This document shows, piece by piece, positions 40,101 through 48,471 of a stretch of DNA of 50,782 nt; within the stretch, counting starts at the first letter, position 1, and the number at the start of each line of letters is the position of its first letter. The position numbers and the translations under genes are program-made. The stretch comes from Clostridiales bacterium (GTDB taxonomy: Bacteria > Bacillota > Clostridia > Oscillospirales > QAKW01), in the NCBI GenBank assembly GCA_003343605.1, contig QAKW01000011.1, positions 1 through 50,782 of the forward strand, given 5' to 3'. The notes beneath the pieces were generated by a model, which did no database searches, was not told the DNA's origin, and saw only the letters and a list, made by a program, of their open reading frames with translations.

Positions 40101-43100
40101 CGGTAGGCCAGTTCGCCATTGGAATAGGCATCGCCGGAAAGTACATTTTCGGTATTCAGGGTATTCAAATCGCCCGACGTCTGATTATAGAACCGTGTTC
40201 CGATCGCGTAGGTATTGGCGATCGGCAGTGTTGCAAAGTTCAGCGTATTATAACGCGCCAGTTGTGTTTCGCCGCCCATAAGCCGGCCGGCATTAAAGGA
40301 ATTATAAAGCGCGGCGCCGGGATTATTCTGGCCCCAGTCGTTAATACCGGCGGCGTGCGACGCACCGGTAATGGTGCCGATGTTGTAGCATCCATCAATG
40401 ATCGAATTATTATATCCGCGGCCTACGATCCCGCCAATCGAAAAGTTGGTAAAGCCGGTTGCGCCGGAAACCGCCTTTACGCTTGCGCCGTTCCAGCAAT
40501 TGCGGATCAGCGCGCCGCCCACCGCCGAACCGGCCAAGCCGCCAACGCCTTCCGAATCGTCGGTATTATAAACCACATCGATCGCGCCGCTCTCAATTCC
40601 GAGATTCAGCAGTTTCCCGGTTGTGCCCAGATAGCTGATCAGCCCGATCCCATATGTTTCCGAAACCAGATTGATCCGGATATTCTGAAATGCAAAGCCG
40701 TGCCCATCGACCGTACCGGCAAATTTCTCGCGGTAACCCAGCGGTGTCATTTCCGTGTTTTCCATATCCACATCATTCAGAAGATGGAAGGTGACGCCCG
40801 AAAAAATTTGCGCACCTTCACCGGTGGCTGCAAGCCAATCCTCTTTGGCGGAGATCCCCCAGTTGTTTTCCGAATTGAACGCACTGTAGATTGCTTTTTC
40901 CGCGTAGCGCGGGAAATAGGGCCAGATGTTTTTCAGCTCCATCGGGGTGGTGTTTTTCAGCTGGATCAGGGAATTGATCAGCGGCTCCACCTGCGCCACA
41001 ATCTGTGGATCCGTGAGATCCTGATTACCGAACTGATCGATGATCGTATTGGCGAGCTCTGAAATTAGGCCGATATCTTCCACAAACAGATCCGCATCAT
41101 ACTGCGCATACGTATCGCGGATTTCATAGACCACCGACAGATCCGCCCCTTCTCCAATATAAATCAGATTCAGATCCGCCGCGGGCATTTTAAATACGCC
41201 TTCCGCCGTACCGCTCGGCAGAGATCCCTCATCAACCGCATAGCCATCAATTTCCGGAATCGCAACGGTGCTTCCGGCATTGACGTAGAGCGCACTGGTG
41301 CCGATCACACTGCCGCTTGCGCTTTGCCGGGTGATGGTGATTTTATGGGTAGCTTCCTCCGCATTGGAAAAAACAACGTTTCCGCCGTCCATTTTCCATT
41401 GCTGCTCCAGCTTTCCGTTGAGGAAGTAGGCCAGCTCTCCGCTGGCGCGATCCACATCGACCGCTTCCTGCAGCTGCCAGACATTCTCATCCGCACCGGA
41501 AACCTGTGACGCGGCAACATAGTAGTTATTCACAATATGGCTGGCATTCTGCGCCGCGCTGCTGGATCCGATCGTGCGGGCCTTAGAAACACTTTCACTA
41601 TACAGGCAGTTGACCGTTACATCCGCCCAGCAGTTGCGGGAATAAAAGCCGGTGCCGCCCCAGGTGCGGGATACGACGCCTGAAAGATTGTTGCGTTCGT
41701 AGGCGCCACTGTTGAGAATATAGATCTCGCCGCTGGCAAAGCAGTTTTCCACCGAAGTAGCGTCGTAGGCTCTTTCCAGCAGCAGCGCAGGGTACGCATA
41801 GACTGCCCCTGACGAAGGGTTGGCGGTCACCCGCTTATAAGTGGTGGCGCTTTCAATCACACCCAGATTTTTCACAAGCGAATTCTGTGAAAGCCCACTG
41901 ATCAGGCCCGCGGCGGCGTTGCTGGTGACCAGCGTTCCGTAGCCCTTCCAGTTCTTCACCACATGATACTGTCCGTCGACTGTTACGTTGTTCAACGTGC
42001 CGGTTGCTCCGATCGGCACAAAATGATCCACCGGCATCATGGTGAAATCCTTCATATCAATATCTGCCGTAAATTGAATACTGCTAATCAGGAAATTGTC
42101 GCTGGCCGTATTCCAGGCCGTAACCAGACCCAACACAAACAGATCGTTGGCGGTGCCGATTTTCATTTCCGCCAGGCGGGTGCTATCCGGCGCAAGAAAT
42201 CCGCCCCAGATATTTTCACTCAGCTTCGAAAAAAGTGCACTCTGCTCCGCCCAGTTGTTGCTGCCGACATTGGTTTCCGTATGCGCCGTGCGCTTTACGG
42301 CAACCACGCCGTCTTTAAAATAGGTAAGCACCGGATAACCCGCCGATGACTGGCTGTAGGCAACCGTATAGCCCTCCACCGCGCCGGCTGAGAAATCGCC
42401 CTCATTCAGCGCATTCACAACCGTGCCGTCGGCAAACGCGGCTTTTTCCATTCCGGTTGAATCGTCATCACCGGTCAGCCGGTTCCCGCCGTAGGCATTC
42501 TGATAAGCGGCGGTTCCGGCGGTATAGCCGCCCATCGTTCCAGCGCCGGTTACGTAATAGTTGTTCGCCCCCACATTGATGGCGGGCACCTCCAGCGTAG
42601 CGTCGCCCTCGGTATAGGTATATTTTTCCGCATTCATCCGAAGCAGCGCACTGTAACCGCTCAGTTCCATAGTTCCTTCTGCCAGCGCCTCGGCATAAAA
42701 GCCGGTAACGATCTGGCCGAAATTATAGGAATTGGCCATTCTGAATTCAATTGCCGCATTGACATTATTGATCCACCCGGTCAGGCCGCTGGCATGGCGG
42801 GCATAATTGAAGATCAGCCCCAAATTATAGCAATTATACATTTTAGCGCTGCCCCGGGAGGTTCCGGCAATGCCGCCGACTCCGTCTGTGCCGCCGCCTA
42901 CGACCGTGGCCGCATTCCAGCAGTTGATAAATACCGTATTATCCGCGGCGCCGGAAATTCCGCCGACCCGCCGGTGGCCGATGACCAGCCCGCCGGCGAT
43001 TCCAATATTTTTCAGCGTTGCGCCGCTGGTTGAAAACAGGCCGACGCCCTCCGAAGAGGTCATACAAACATATAGATTCTCTATTACGAATCCGTTTCCA

Positions 43101-43459
43101 TCGAAGGTACCTTTAAAAACGCATGTTGACCCGGTGCCAACTCCGTCAAAAGGCGCCCAGCCCATATCGATATCGGCCGCCTGATAAATCGTAATGCCGG
43201 AAAGGCTGTTCCCGCCATTTACCAGATCAGCCAGAAAATCCATACCTGCGCGGCTGCTTACCTTATATGTATTTACCGCACCGGTATAGCTTGTGATCTC
43301 CGGAAGGCCGGATACATCCTTCAGCCCTGTTGCGGATACAACTTCATCATAATAAACCGGCGTATCCGCGCCGGCGGGCAGAATAAACGCCGCCAGCATA
43401 GACATCAGCATGCATGCCGCCACCAGGCCGGACATCCAACGTGTCTTCCTTGTGCTCAT
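37127..43459 (-). CDS. giant secreted protein with beta-helix modules, Cys/His-rich repeats, cohesin-like domain and dockerin
   Basis: This gene encodes 2110 residues. A Sec signal peptide covers 1-31 (cut near AGA-DTP). Two or three modules follow, each with GLUG-like beta-helix repeats (for example GGIAGTSRGSAKMYNCYN near 195-212 and GGLAGSAVGGALIRNCWN), then helical FIVAR-like linkers near 773-850 and 1216-1275. At about 1697-1905 there are repeats with paired CxxC and His (GGYTEHTCETCGYSYQD). A cohesin-like domain lies at about 1908-2040, and a dockerin of two EF-like repeats (DADGSGVAEMADATLILRYLAG and DTDGSGKVEMADVTLILRNLAG) at 2044-2104. It has no glycosidase motif that I recognise and no LPxTG anchor. 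I read it as a surface or scaffold-attached adhesin. AGGAGG precedes the ATG. Confidence 0.85.
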   Translation of the reverse strand: MSTRKTRWMSGLVAACMLMSMLAAFILPAGADTPVYYDEVVSATGLKDVSGLPEITSYTGAVNTYKVSSRAGMDFLADLVNGGNSLSGITIYQAADIDMGWAPFDGVGTGSTCVFKGTFDGNGFVIENLYVCMTSSEGVGLFSTSGATLKNIGIAGGLVIGHRRVGGISGAADNTVFINCWNAATVVGGGTDGVGGIAGTSRGSAKMYNCYNLGLIFNYARHASGLTGWINNVNAAIEFRMANSYNFGQIVTGFYAEALAEGTMELSGYSALLRMNAEKYTYTEGDATLEVPAINVGANNYYVTGAGTMGGYTAGTAAYQNAYGGNRLTGDDDSTGMEKAAFADGTVVNALNEGDFSAGAVEGYTVAYSQSSAGYPVLTYFKDGVVAVKRTAHTETNVGSNNWAEQSALFSKLSENIWGGFLAPDSTRLAEMKIGTANDLFVLGLVTAWNTASDNFLISSIQFTADIDMKDFTMMPVDHFVPIGATGTLNNVTVDGQYHVVKNWKGYGTLVTSNAAAGLISGLSQNSLVKNLGVIESATTYKRVTANPSSGAVYAYPALLLERAYDATSVENCFASGEIYILNSGAYERNNLSGVVSRTWGGTGFYSRNCWADVTVNCLYSESVSKARTIGSSSAAQNASHIVNNYYVAASQVSGADENVWQLQEAVDVDRASGELAYFLNGKLEQQWKMDGGNVVFSNAEEATHKITITRQSASGSVIGTSALYVNAGSTVAIPEIDGYAVDEGSLPSGTAEGVFKMPAADLNLIYIGEGADLSVVYEIRDTYAQYDADLFVEDIGLISELANTIIDQFGNQDLTDPQIVAQVEPLINSLIQLKNTTPMELKNIWPYFPRYAEKAIYSAFNSENNWGISAKEDWLAATGEGAQIFSGVTFHLLNDVDMENTEMTPLGYREKFAGTVDGHGFAFQNIRINLVSETYGIGLISYLGTTGKLLNLGIESGAIDVVYNTDDSEGVGGLAGSAVGGALIRNCWNGASVKAVSGATGFTNFSIGGIVGRGYNNSIIDGCYNIGTITGASHAAGINDWGQNNPGAALYNSFNAGRLMGGETQLARYNTLNFATLPIANTYAIGTRFYNQTSGDLNTLNTENVLSGDAYSNGELAYRLNTGYESGKGERTYYTVVDGKTVFGTVTNQVRMLTLRIDGSDTPQLIYLPAGTVYTLNVASNAVYELAAGSAGELKDGVLTMPAADVTVNVTFSGLNYVNLEAALQKCSSANPAYFADPAAFSAKVSEVQGKLEKNSYTTQAEVDADVEALGALWVYNGVAPALPRVTEISQYADAPGYMIDTAADMEYVAENIALYAAEKTLYLGADIDLTDSSFTHFEKMTASFDGCGYTISNQAESKGGYGLFRNYQGASIRNLTLDHYHAIGGYGRAILVSEASNAAELLIENVTIKNSSVKAPSGGNCMGGFISKSNGPNVTIRNCRITDSVLDGDVQKPGNVGLIAGQIAGKTFTVENVIAEGCTMQNLGAFGIGRAFGCIESAGIGNFKNIGVFNTTLTNTELGWETKGALIGIVKGEGLLKADNIMLAGNAGAEWAFNIKTDASAETKYTNFFSDMEMIHQEGAREGDNLLSAGAFASGEAAYLANSREVEQKWAMLSGESVPALAAAETALPVRVTFTAMVESDSENNFTVYYYTDDTGVLIGIDDAFIASAPWAFEGDLKTAVFTEDTVVTANITSCTHEWGAWTHVEGTETHKRVCALCTKEEVANCTYGEEGWAHDDASDPSSHSKTCTECSNVAAEACSFTENVVAPTHTEGGYTEHTCETCGYSYQDNEQDALGHTWGEWTHVEGTENADAQHKHVCTEDDGGEETLSCSFNAVVVDPTCTEGGYTEHTCADCGYSYQDTPTDPNGHDWGEWYTVTEPSYTADGLERHDCKNCDAYETNPIPKLTDAALVVNAETARAGEDVVVEISLANNTGLAGATLNVTYDATALKLKSAENGDLFATFVGVDDTTINDNPFKVSVANVENVTEDGVVVRLTFTVLDETAAGNYDISVTMSDSSDAEGAEVTFKDGTGKVEVIDFIWGDADGSGVAEMADATLILRYLAGLIDESKLDMAASDTDGSGKVEMADVTLILRNLAGLYDPANPNA
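37899..38140. repeat. direct repeat inside the giant gene
   Basis: A 26-base identical sequence occurs at 37899-37924 and 38115-38140, 216 bases (72 codons) apart, encoding GGYTEHTC in both places. It marks a duplicated Cys/His-rich unit. Confidence 0.85.
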
Positions 43460-43542
43460 CTTTGCTTCCTCCTTTTTTATTTTGGATTTGTTCTCTTTCT
43501 AAAACGCACAAATAAAGAAAACTTTTCCAGTTTAATATATTC

Positions 43543-43575
43543 ATTTTAACATGTTTTATATACACTTTGTATCAC
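43543..43575 (-). promoter_or_regulatory. weak promoter candidate for the giant gene
   Basis: Minus-strand TAAAAT (43548-43543) preceded by TGT (extended -10); the -35 region is poor. The AT-rich surrounding fits a promoter but the boxes are not decisive. Confidence 0.35.
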
Positions 43576-43771
43576 TTTATGTTGCTTTTTTAATACTATT
43601 TGTTGCTAATCACCGGTTTTGCGTGCAAAATGGTCTTAAAGACCTCTGTATGCTGCAAAAAGCCGATCCAATCTTCCTTTTCGCGGTTTCGGCCTTTTTT
43701 TGCAAAGGCGCTGATAAAAGGCAGAGGCGAGGAAATGGGTGCACTCATCGGCTCCTGCCCGAAGCATAAAA

Positions 43772-43809
43772 AAACACCCCATTTGTTTTTTCTTGCAAAT
43801 GGGGTGTTT
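43772..43809 (-). terminator. terminator after the GH127 gene
   Basis: AAACACCCCATTTG pairs with its exact complement (43809-43796 with 43785-43772, leftward sense), ending in seven T residues. Confidence 0.9.
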
Positions 43810-43914
43810 GTTGTTATTCTTTTTCCATCAATTGACAAGGGCAGCCACGGTTTTGGCGGGTAGAACTGGGCAAAAAGTGCCGGAAAGACGCGCTGTCAGG
43901 CGTGTTTGCTCTTA

Positions 43915-45879
43915 TCAATCGGATAGCACCGGCAGCCAGGCGGCCATGCGGGAATCTTCCCGCAGTGTTTTACCGGCAGAGGCATAATCCACCAAGATCA
44001 GTTCCCGGCCGTCCCGCAGCGGAAGTGCTGCCGCCAAAATGGTTTTAAACGGCACAGCGCCCGGCGGAAGCAGCCGGAGCTTTACCGTTCCATCCCCGCC
44101 GGTCAGCGGATCAACCGGCTGCGCGGGATCCACGCCGGTCCGCGCGTCCGCCGCCAGTATCAGCGGCCCGCGCCGAAAGGCGATATGCAGGCGGTTTTCC
44201 GGTGATTCCACAATCTCTTTGGGGGAAAGCCGGTCTGCCTTCCAGTCCATCTCGGTATTAACCGTATCCCGGCCGTAGGGAACCGGCCGGATCGCACAGG
44301 TTTCCATCTCAAACCGAAGCTGAATCGTATCCCCTGCTTTCCAGCGCCGCGTAAGCGTATGATAGCCGCAGACAACCGCCTCCTCCTCTCCGTTTACCCA
44401 CAGGGAAGCGGCTTTACACCAGCCCGGGATCCGCAGTGCCAGGGAAAAGGTCTCTTCCTGCTCCGGCATTACGGCAATGCGAACCGCGCCGTCTGCCGGA
44501 TATTCTGTTGCAATATTCAGGCGGAGGGCGGTACCCTCCGGTGTTCTGGTGCGGATGGTGCCGGGTATGTAAAAGTTAAGCACAACCCCATCCCGGCTGC
44601 ACAAAACCGCCGCTTTATGCGCAAGGCCGATTCCCGCCGCGCCGATACAGGCGCAGCAGCCGTAATAATGGCCGTCTTTCATCTGCTGAAGACCGCCTAC
44701 CCTTTTCCCTCTGGTTCCGGGAAGCAGCGGGCTGTAGCTATCGAAATGAAGGTATTCCAGAATATAACCCTCTTTTTGCGGCGTATCCTGATCCAGGGCT
44801 TTCCCGGTGTTGACAGCGCCCAGATAGGCGTTATAGAGCGATTGCTCCATACAGTCGGCAAAGGCGGCCTCGCCACTGATCAGCAGAAGCTGATAACAAA
44901 ATTTCATCCAGGTGACCGTAACACAGGTTTCCTGCATCACTCCCCCGGAAAGAGCCTCCGGATCACTCTGCCGCACGCGGGAATGATCCAGCAGCTCATG
45001 GGTACAGCCGGCGCTGCCGATGATGGTAATATCCGTTTCCATCACGCGGCGGCCGAAATTCAAAACCGCTCTTTTATATTTTTCTTCGCCGGTTACCCGG
45101 TAATATTCCAGCACGCCCTCAAAAAACGACATCATCTCATAAGCCTTAGTCACCGGATACTGATAAGGCGCCAGACGGTCTTCCAGCGCAAGCTCAATCA
45201 AATTCCCAAGCGCGGTTCCCCCGCAGGAAACGATGTATTGGGCAAACGCCAGATACCGCTTTTCGCCGGTGATGCTGTAAAGCCTTACAACCGGCTCCAG
45301 AATCGTTGAGGAATTCAGCCCCTGCCATGTCTGGGAAGTCTCAAAAATATGCTTCTTCCCTTCCTCGGGCCCGATTTTTTCAATCAGATAATCTACCTGA
45401 CGGCACATCGATTCTACCAGCCGCCGGTTCAACGCTTCGTTTTCACTGATTTCCATAAAGTACTGCATGCCCAGCAGCACATATTTGCGGCACCAGAGAT
45501 CCCACCCAAAAAGCTCCCGGTCCGGCCGGAAGGAGGAAATACGGCCCTGCCCGTCCTGCGTGGTAAGCAGATCCTCTATCGTTGCTTCCAGAATCTGATA
45601 CAGCGCGTCATCCCGCGTATAGGCATAAACAAAACAGGCCCCGCGCATCATTTTTCCCCAGTATTCGCCGCGCCAGGCTCCCTTCTCGCTATCGATACAA
45701 TCACGAAACTGTGCCGCGAACCGCTTCCAGAGCGCCGTGTTCATCAATTGCTCATCGTGGATGAACCGGAATGCCTTTTCGATGCAGCCCTCGAATTCCG
45801 CGCGCTGCTCAAAATCCACAAACAAACTGTCTGTTTCCAGCCGTTTGTAATTTGCCGAATGCTCCTGATACTGATTCAT
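43915..45879 (-). CDS. glycoside hydrolase family 127 protein (DUF1680, beta-L-arabinofuranosidase-like)
   Basis: A 654-residue enzyme. The barrel of the GH127/DUF1680 family is recognised from RGEYWGKMMRGACFVYAYT, HIFETSQTWQGLNSSTILEP, the acidic-cysteine segment MQETCVTVTW and YYGCCACIG. In the characterised member HypBA1 a zinc is held by a Glu and three Cys; the equivalents here are E317 and C319 in QETC and the pair C408-C409. The enzyme would remove beta-L-arabinofuranose or a related sugar from oligosaccharides. No signal peptide is present, so it works in the cytoplasm. I choose the ATG at 45877-45879 behind GAGGGAAG; a start five codons earlier has no ribosome site. Only 19 bases separate it from murA. 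Confidence 0.87.
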   Translation of the reverse strand: MNQYQEHSANYKRLETDSLFVDFEQRAEFEGCIEKAFRFIHDEQLMNTALWKRFAAQFRDCIDSEKGAWRGEYWGKMMRGACFVYAYTRDDALYQILEATIEDLLTTQDGQGRISSFRPDRELFGWDLWCRKYVLLGMQYFMEISENEALNRRLVESMCRQVDYLIEKIGPEEGKKHIFETSQTWQGLNSSTILEPVVRLYSITGEKRYLAFAQYIVSCGGTALGNLIELALEDRLAPYQYPVTKAYEMMSFFEGVLEYYRVTGEEKYKRAVLNFGRRVMETDITIIGSAGCTHELLDHSRVRQSDPEALSGGVMQETCVTVTWMKFCYQLLLISGEAAFADCMEQSLYNAYLGAVNTGKALDQDTPQKEGYILEYLHFDSYSPLLPGTRGKRVGGLQQMKDGHYYGCCACIGAAGIGLAHKAAVLCSRDGVVLNFYIPGTIRTRTPEGTALRLNIATEYPADGAVRIAVMPEQEETFSLALRIPGWCKAASLWVNGEEEAVVCGYHTLTRRWKAGDTIQLRFEMETCAIRPVPYGRDTVNTEMDWKADRLSPKEIVESPENRLHIAFRRGPLILAADARTGVDPAQPVDPLTGGDGTVKLRLLPPGAVPFKTILAAALPLRDGRELILVDYASAGKTLREDSRMAAWLPVLSD

Positions 45880-45898
45880 TTTAACTTCCCTCATATTT

Positions 45899-47155
45899 TT
45901 AATCTAAAACAAGGCGGATATCTGCGCCCAGTCCTGCAAATTTTTCAACAATCTGTTCATATCCCCGCCGGATATGGTCGATGTCTTCTATCGTGGTGGT
46001 GCCCCGCGCCATCAGCCCGGCGATCACCATCGCGGCGCCGGCGCGCAGATCGCATGCGCGCACCGGTGCGCCCAGAAGCTGTTTGCCGCCCACCACGGTT
46101 GCCACCTTGCCGCCAACTGAAATTTCAGCCCCCATCCGCGTCAGTTCCTCGGTATATTTAAAGCGGCTATCCCAAACGCCTTCGTTGATTTTGCTGGTTC
46201 CTTCCGCCCGCAGCATTACCGTTGCCATCTGAGGCTGCATATCGGTGGGAAAGCCTGGATACGGCATAGTTTTAATATTGGTGCGCCTGAGCGGGCGGCG
46301 GGCATCCACCAATATGGAATCATCGTATTCCGTAATCGCCACGCCCATCTCTTCCAGCTTCGCCGAAATACATTCCATATGTTTCGGAATGACATTTTTA
46401 ATTAAAACGCGCCCGCCGGTTGCCGCCGCGGCGGCCATGTAGGTTCCGGCCTCGATCTGATCGGGAATCACCGCGTAGGATCCGCCCCGCAGGCAGGAAA
46501 CCCCCTCTACCTTGATCACGTCGGTCCCCGCGCCCCGAATATTGGCGCCCATAGAATTTAAAAAGTTTGCAACGTCTACGATATGGGGTTCCTTAGCCAC
46601 ATTTTCCAGTACCGTCAGTCCCTGCGCCTTTGTTGCGGCCAGCATGGCGTTAATGGTAGCGCCCACGGAAACCAGATCCAAATAAATCTCCGTTCCGGTG
46701 AGCTTTTCACTGTGGCAGGTTACGTCCCCATGCAGAACATCCACCCGCGCGCCGAGCTGTTCAAACGCCTTGATATGCTGGTCCATCGGCCGCGCACCCA
46801 GATGACATCCCCCGGGCATCGCAACAGTCGCCTCTCCAAAACGGCCGAGCAGGGCGCCTAAAAAATAATAGGAAGCCCGGAATTTCCGCGCATATTCATA
46901 GGGAACCTCTGTGCACCGCACGGCGGAGCAATCTACTTCGAGTGTTTTTGTGTCCAGATGGCAGACCCGCGCGCCCATGGCGATTAAGATATTGCAGATG
47001 TTTTCCACATCGCTGATCTGCGGCACATTTTCAATTCTGCAGACCCCGTCTACCAGCATGGCGGCCGGCAGAATCGCAACGATCGCGTTCTTGGCGCCGG
47101 CGATTTCCACCTCTCCGTTCAGGCAGCAGGGGCCGTTCACGATGATTTTATCCAT
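45899..47155 (-). CDS. murA: UDP-N-acetylglucosamine 1-carboxyvinyltransferase
   Basis: A 418-residue EPSP-synthase-fold enzyme that adds enolpyruvate to UDP-GlcNAc, the first committed step of peptidoglycan synthesis. The N-terminal VNGPCCLNGEVEIAGAKNA, the catalytic cysteine loop MPGGCHLGARPMDQH and the C-terminal RAGAAMVIAGLMARGTTTIED are typical. The start ATG at 47153-47155 matches the family N-terminus; the longer frame adds 43 unlikely residues. Clostridia often have a second copy (murZ), so one cannot say it is the only one. It probably shares a transcript with the GH127 gene. Confidence 0.95.
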   Translation of the reverse strand: MDKIIVNGPCCLNGEVEIAGAKNAIVAILPAAMLVDGVCRIENVPQISDVENICNILIAMGARVCHLDTKTLEVDCSAVRCTEVPYEYARKFRASYYFLGALLGRFGEATVAMPGGCHLGARPMDQHIKAFEQLGARVDVLHGDVTCHSEKLTGTEIYLDLVSVGATINAMLAATKAQGLTVLENVAKEPHIVDVANFLNSMGANIRGAGTDVIKVEGVSCLRGGSYAVIPDQIEAGTYMAAAAATGGRVLIKNVIPKHMECISAKLEEMGVAITEYDDSILVDARRPLRRTNIKTMPYPGFPTDMQPQMATVMLRAEGTSKINEGVWDSRFKYTEELTRMGAEISVGGKVATVVGGKQLLGAPVRACDLRAGAAMVIAGLMARGTTTIEDIDHIRRGYEQIVEKFAGLGADIRLVLD

Positions 47156-47392
47156 CTGTTCACCTGTCTTTCTATGGTTTGTTTCGACGCTCCGTTTGAT
47201 CTGCCCCGGTATTGTCGAAAACCATATGTATTTTACCATACAGTTTATGAAAAATAAAGCCTTTGTGCTAAAAGTTCTGCGCACTGATTTGAAATCAAAT
47301 AAAAACCGGCGCGGGCGCAGCCCTCTTCCGACGTGTACGAGTGCCGCAAAATAGAGCCTGCCATTTTTTTATGATGGATTGAACCGGTTTCC

Positions 47393-47471
47393 CGCAAAAA
47401 GTTGGTAGCGAGCCGCAGCGCTGCGCGCGCGTTTACAAGCGGGCAGCGGAGGCGCTGCGTGACTTTTTGCG
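47393..47471. repeat. 79-base GC-rich inverted repeat
   Basis: Outer arms CGCAAAAAGT (47393-47402) and ACTTTTTGCG (47462-47471) are exact complements, with inner arms CGCAGCGC and GCGCTGCG. It can fold into an interrupted stem with a GC-rich loop. It might be a repeated intergenic element or an RNA; only a search for other copies could tell. Confidence 0.55.
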
Positions 47472-47497
47472 CTAAGGAGGAACCGTGGAGCGGGTGA

Positions 47498-47541
47498 CCG
47501 ATTTTTATGAAATAAAAATCGGAACGAGCGCAACTCGTTCC
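47498..47541 (-). terminator. terminator after tRNA-Leu with an overlapping second hairpin
   Basis: Leftward sense: GGAACGAG-TTGCG-CTCGTTCC (47541-47521) followed by GATTTTTATT. A second perfect hairpin of 11 pairs (47522-47512 with 47508-47498) shares its first bases, so the two are alternatives. Confidence 0.8.
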
Positions 47542-47545
47542 GACG

Positions 47546-47633
47546 TGGTGCTGGTGACCGGAATCGAACCGGTACGAGTTATACACTCACGGGATTTTAA
47601 GTCCCGGGCGTCTGCCAGTTCCGCCACACCAGC
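47546..47633 (-). tRNA. tRNA-Leu, anticodon UAA
   Basis: Leftward sequence starts GCTGGTGTGGCGGAACTGG and ends with TTCGATTCCGGTCACCAGC plus encoded CCA. The acceptor arms GCTGGTG/CACCAGC pair, the D-loop is the class II type, the anticodon stem loop GGGA-CTTAAAA-TCCC gives anticodon TAA (47599-47597), a long variable arm (TGAGTGTATAACTCG) marks leucine or serine, and the T-arm is CCGGTTCGATTCCGG. Length with CCA is 88 bases. Confidence 0.96.
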
Positions 47634-47652
47634 TTATTGGAATGTATCTGTC

Positions 47653-47681
47653 AGTTTAGCATAAATCCCTCCTTTTGTCAA
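47653..47681 (-). promoter_or_regulatory. promoter of tRNA-Leu
   Basis: Minus-strand TTGACA (47681-47676) and TAAACT (47658-47653), 17 bases apart; the -35 overlaps the stop codon of ymdB. Confidence 0.75.
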
Positions 47682-48460
47682 TTGGTTTCCTGAAGATTAA
47701 TCAGTTCCAACGCCAGGCATTTTCCCGCCCGCTCATCGATTTCCGCCACCAGGCCGTTAACCATATAGGGGGCCTGTCCGTCGGTGATTTTCATCCGGTG
47801 CTCCGGATCAATAAAGTTATGCACGCAGGGTTCCAGCCCCTTTCCGAGAATGCTGTCGCGCGCGCCGCACATGCCCAGATCCGTCAGATACCCGGTTCCG
47901 CCCGGCAAAATGCGCGCGTCATTGGTCTGAACATGGGTATGCGTTCCAAAAATCAGCGCGGCTCTTCCGGCAAAATGCCAGCCAAGCGCCTGCTTTTCAG
48001 CCGTGGCTTCCCCATGAAAATCAACCACCGTAATATCCCGCGGCCCCGCCTCCCCGATCAATGCCTCCAGCGTCAGAAACGGGTTTTCGCAGGGATTCAT
48101 AAAAAGCGAACCCTGCAGCGAAATCACGCGCAGATCATAGCGGCCCATATCGATCCGGCAGCTTCCCGTTCCGAAACAGCCGCTGCCCCAGTTTGCAGGC
48201 CGCAGCAGTGCGGGGTTTTCCTCATGCAGTTCTTCCGCGCCCTTGCGCTGAAAAGAATGGTTGCCGCCGGTAATCACATCGGCGCCCAGCGAAAAAAGCG
48301 TTTCCGCCGCAGCGCGGTCGATTCCGTTGCCAACCGCGCTGTTTTCCCCGTTGATCACGATCACATCCGGCCGGTACTTTCTTTTCAGGCCCGGGAGAAA
48401 CCGGCGCACCGCCTCCACGCCGGGCGCGGAAACCACATCGCCCAAACATAATAATATCAT
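47678..48460 (-). CDS. ymdB: YmdB-family metallophosphoesterase
   Basis: A 260-residue phosphodiesterase of the TIGR00282/YmdB type. The beginning ILLCLGDVVSAPGVEAVRRFLP replaces the standard GDIVG.PGR start, followed by VINGENSAVGNGI, ADVITGGNHSFQRK (usually GNHTWD), VVDFHGEATAEK and IFGTHTHVQTNDA, which are the metal ligands in order. YmdB hydrolyses cyclic AMP in Bacillus and affects biofilm and sporulation. The GGNHSFQ variant is unusual in the loop after the histidine but keeps the metal-binding residues. It follows the radical SAM gene by 11 bases. Confidence 0.9.
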   Translation of the reverse strand: MILLCLGDVVSAPGVEAVRRFLPGLKRKYRPDVIVINGENSAVGNGIDRAAAETLFSLGADVITGGNHSFQRKGAEELHEENPALLRPANWGSGCFGTGSCRIDMGRYDLRVISLQGSLFMNPCENPFLTLEALIGEAGPRDITVVDFHGEATAEKQALGWHFAGRAALIFGTHTHVQTNDARILPGGTGYLTDLGMCGARDSILGKGLEPCVHNFIDPEHRMKITDGQAPYMVNGLVAEIDERAGKCLALELINLQETN

Positions 48461-48471
48461 TTTATCTCTCC

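Larger units (their letters stand above)
43460..43914. other. 455-base intergenic stretch, mostly AT-rich
   Basis: It holds the ribosome site and probable promoter of the giant gene, and the terminator of the GH127 gene. The part 43560-43770 has no coding frame with a ribosome site that I trust and no structure that I recognise. A short plus-strand frame near 43551 looks like chance. Confidence 0.6.
47156..47545. other. 390-base intergenic stretch between tRNA-Leu and murA
   Basis: It contains the tRNA terminator and a neighbouring AT hairpin (47498-47541), a GC-rich inverted repeat (47393-47471) and, close to murA, a TAAAAT box preceded by TGG (minus strand 47235-47230) that may be the murA promoter. 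No open frame with a ribosome site was found. Confidence 0.6.

Noticed and set aside
43551..43769. 72-codon plus-strand frame in the gap before the GH127 gene
   Set aside because: No ribosome site, no promoter and unlikely composition.
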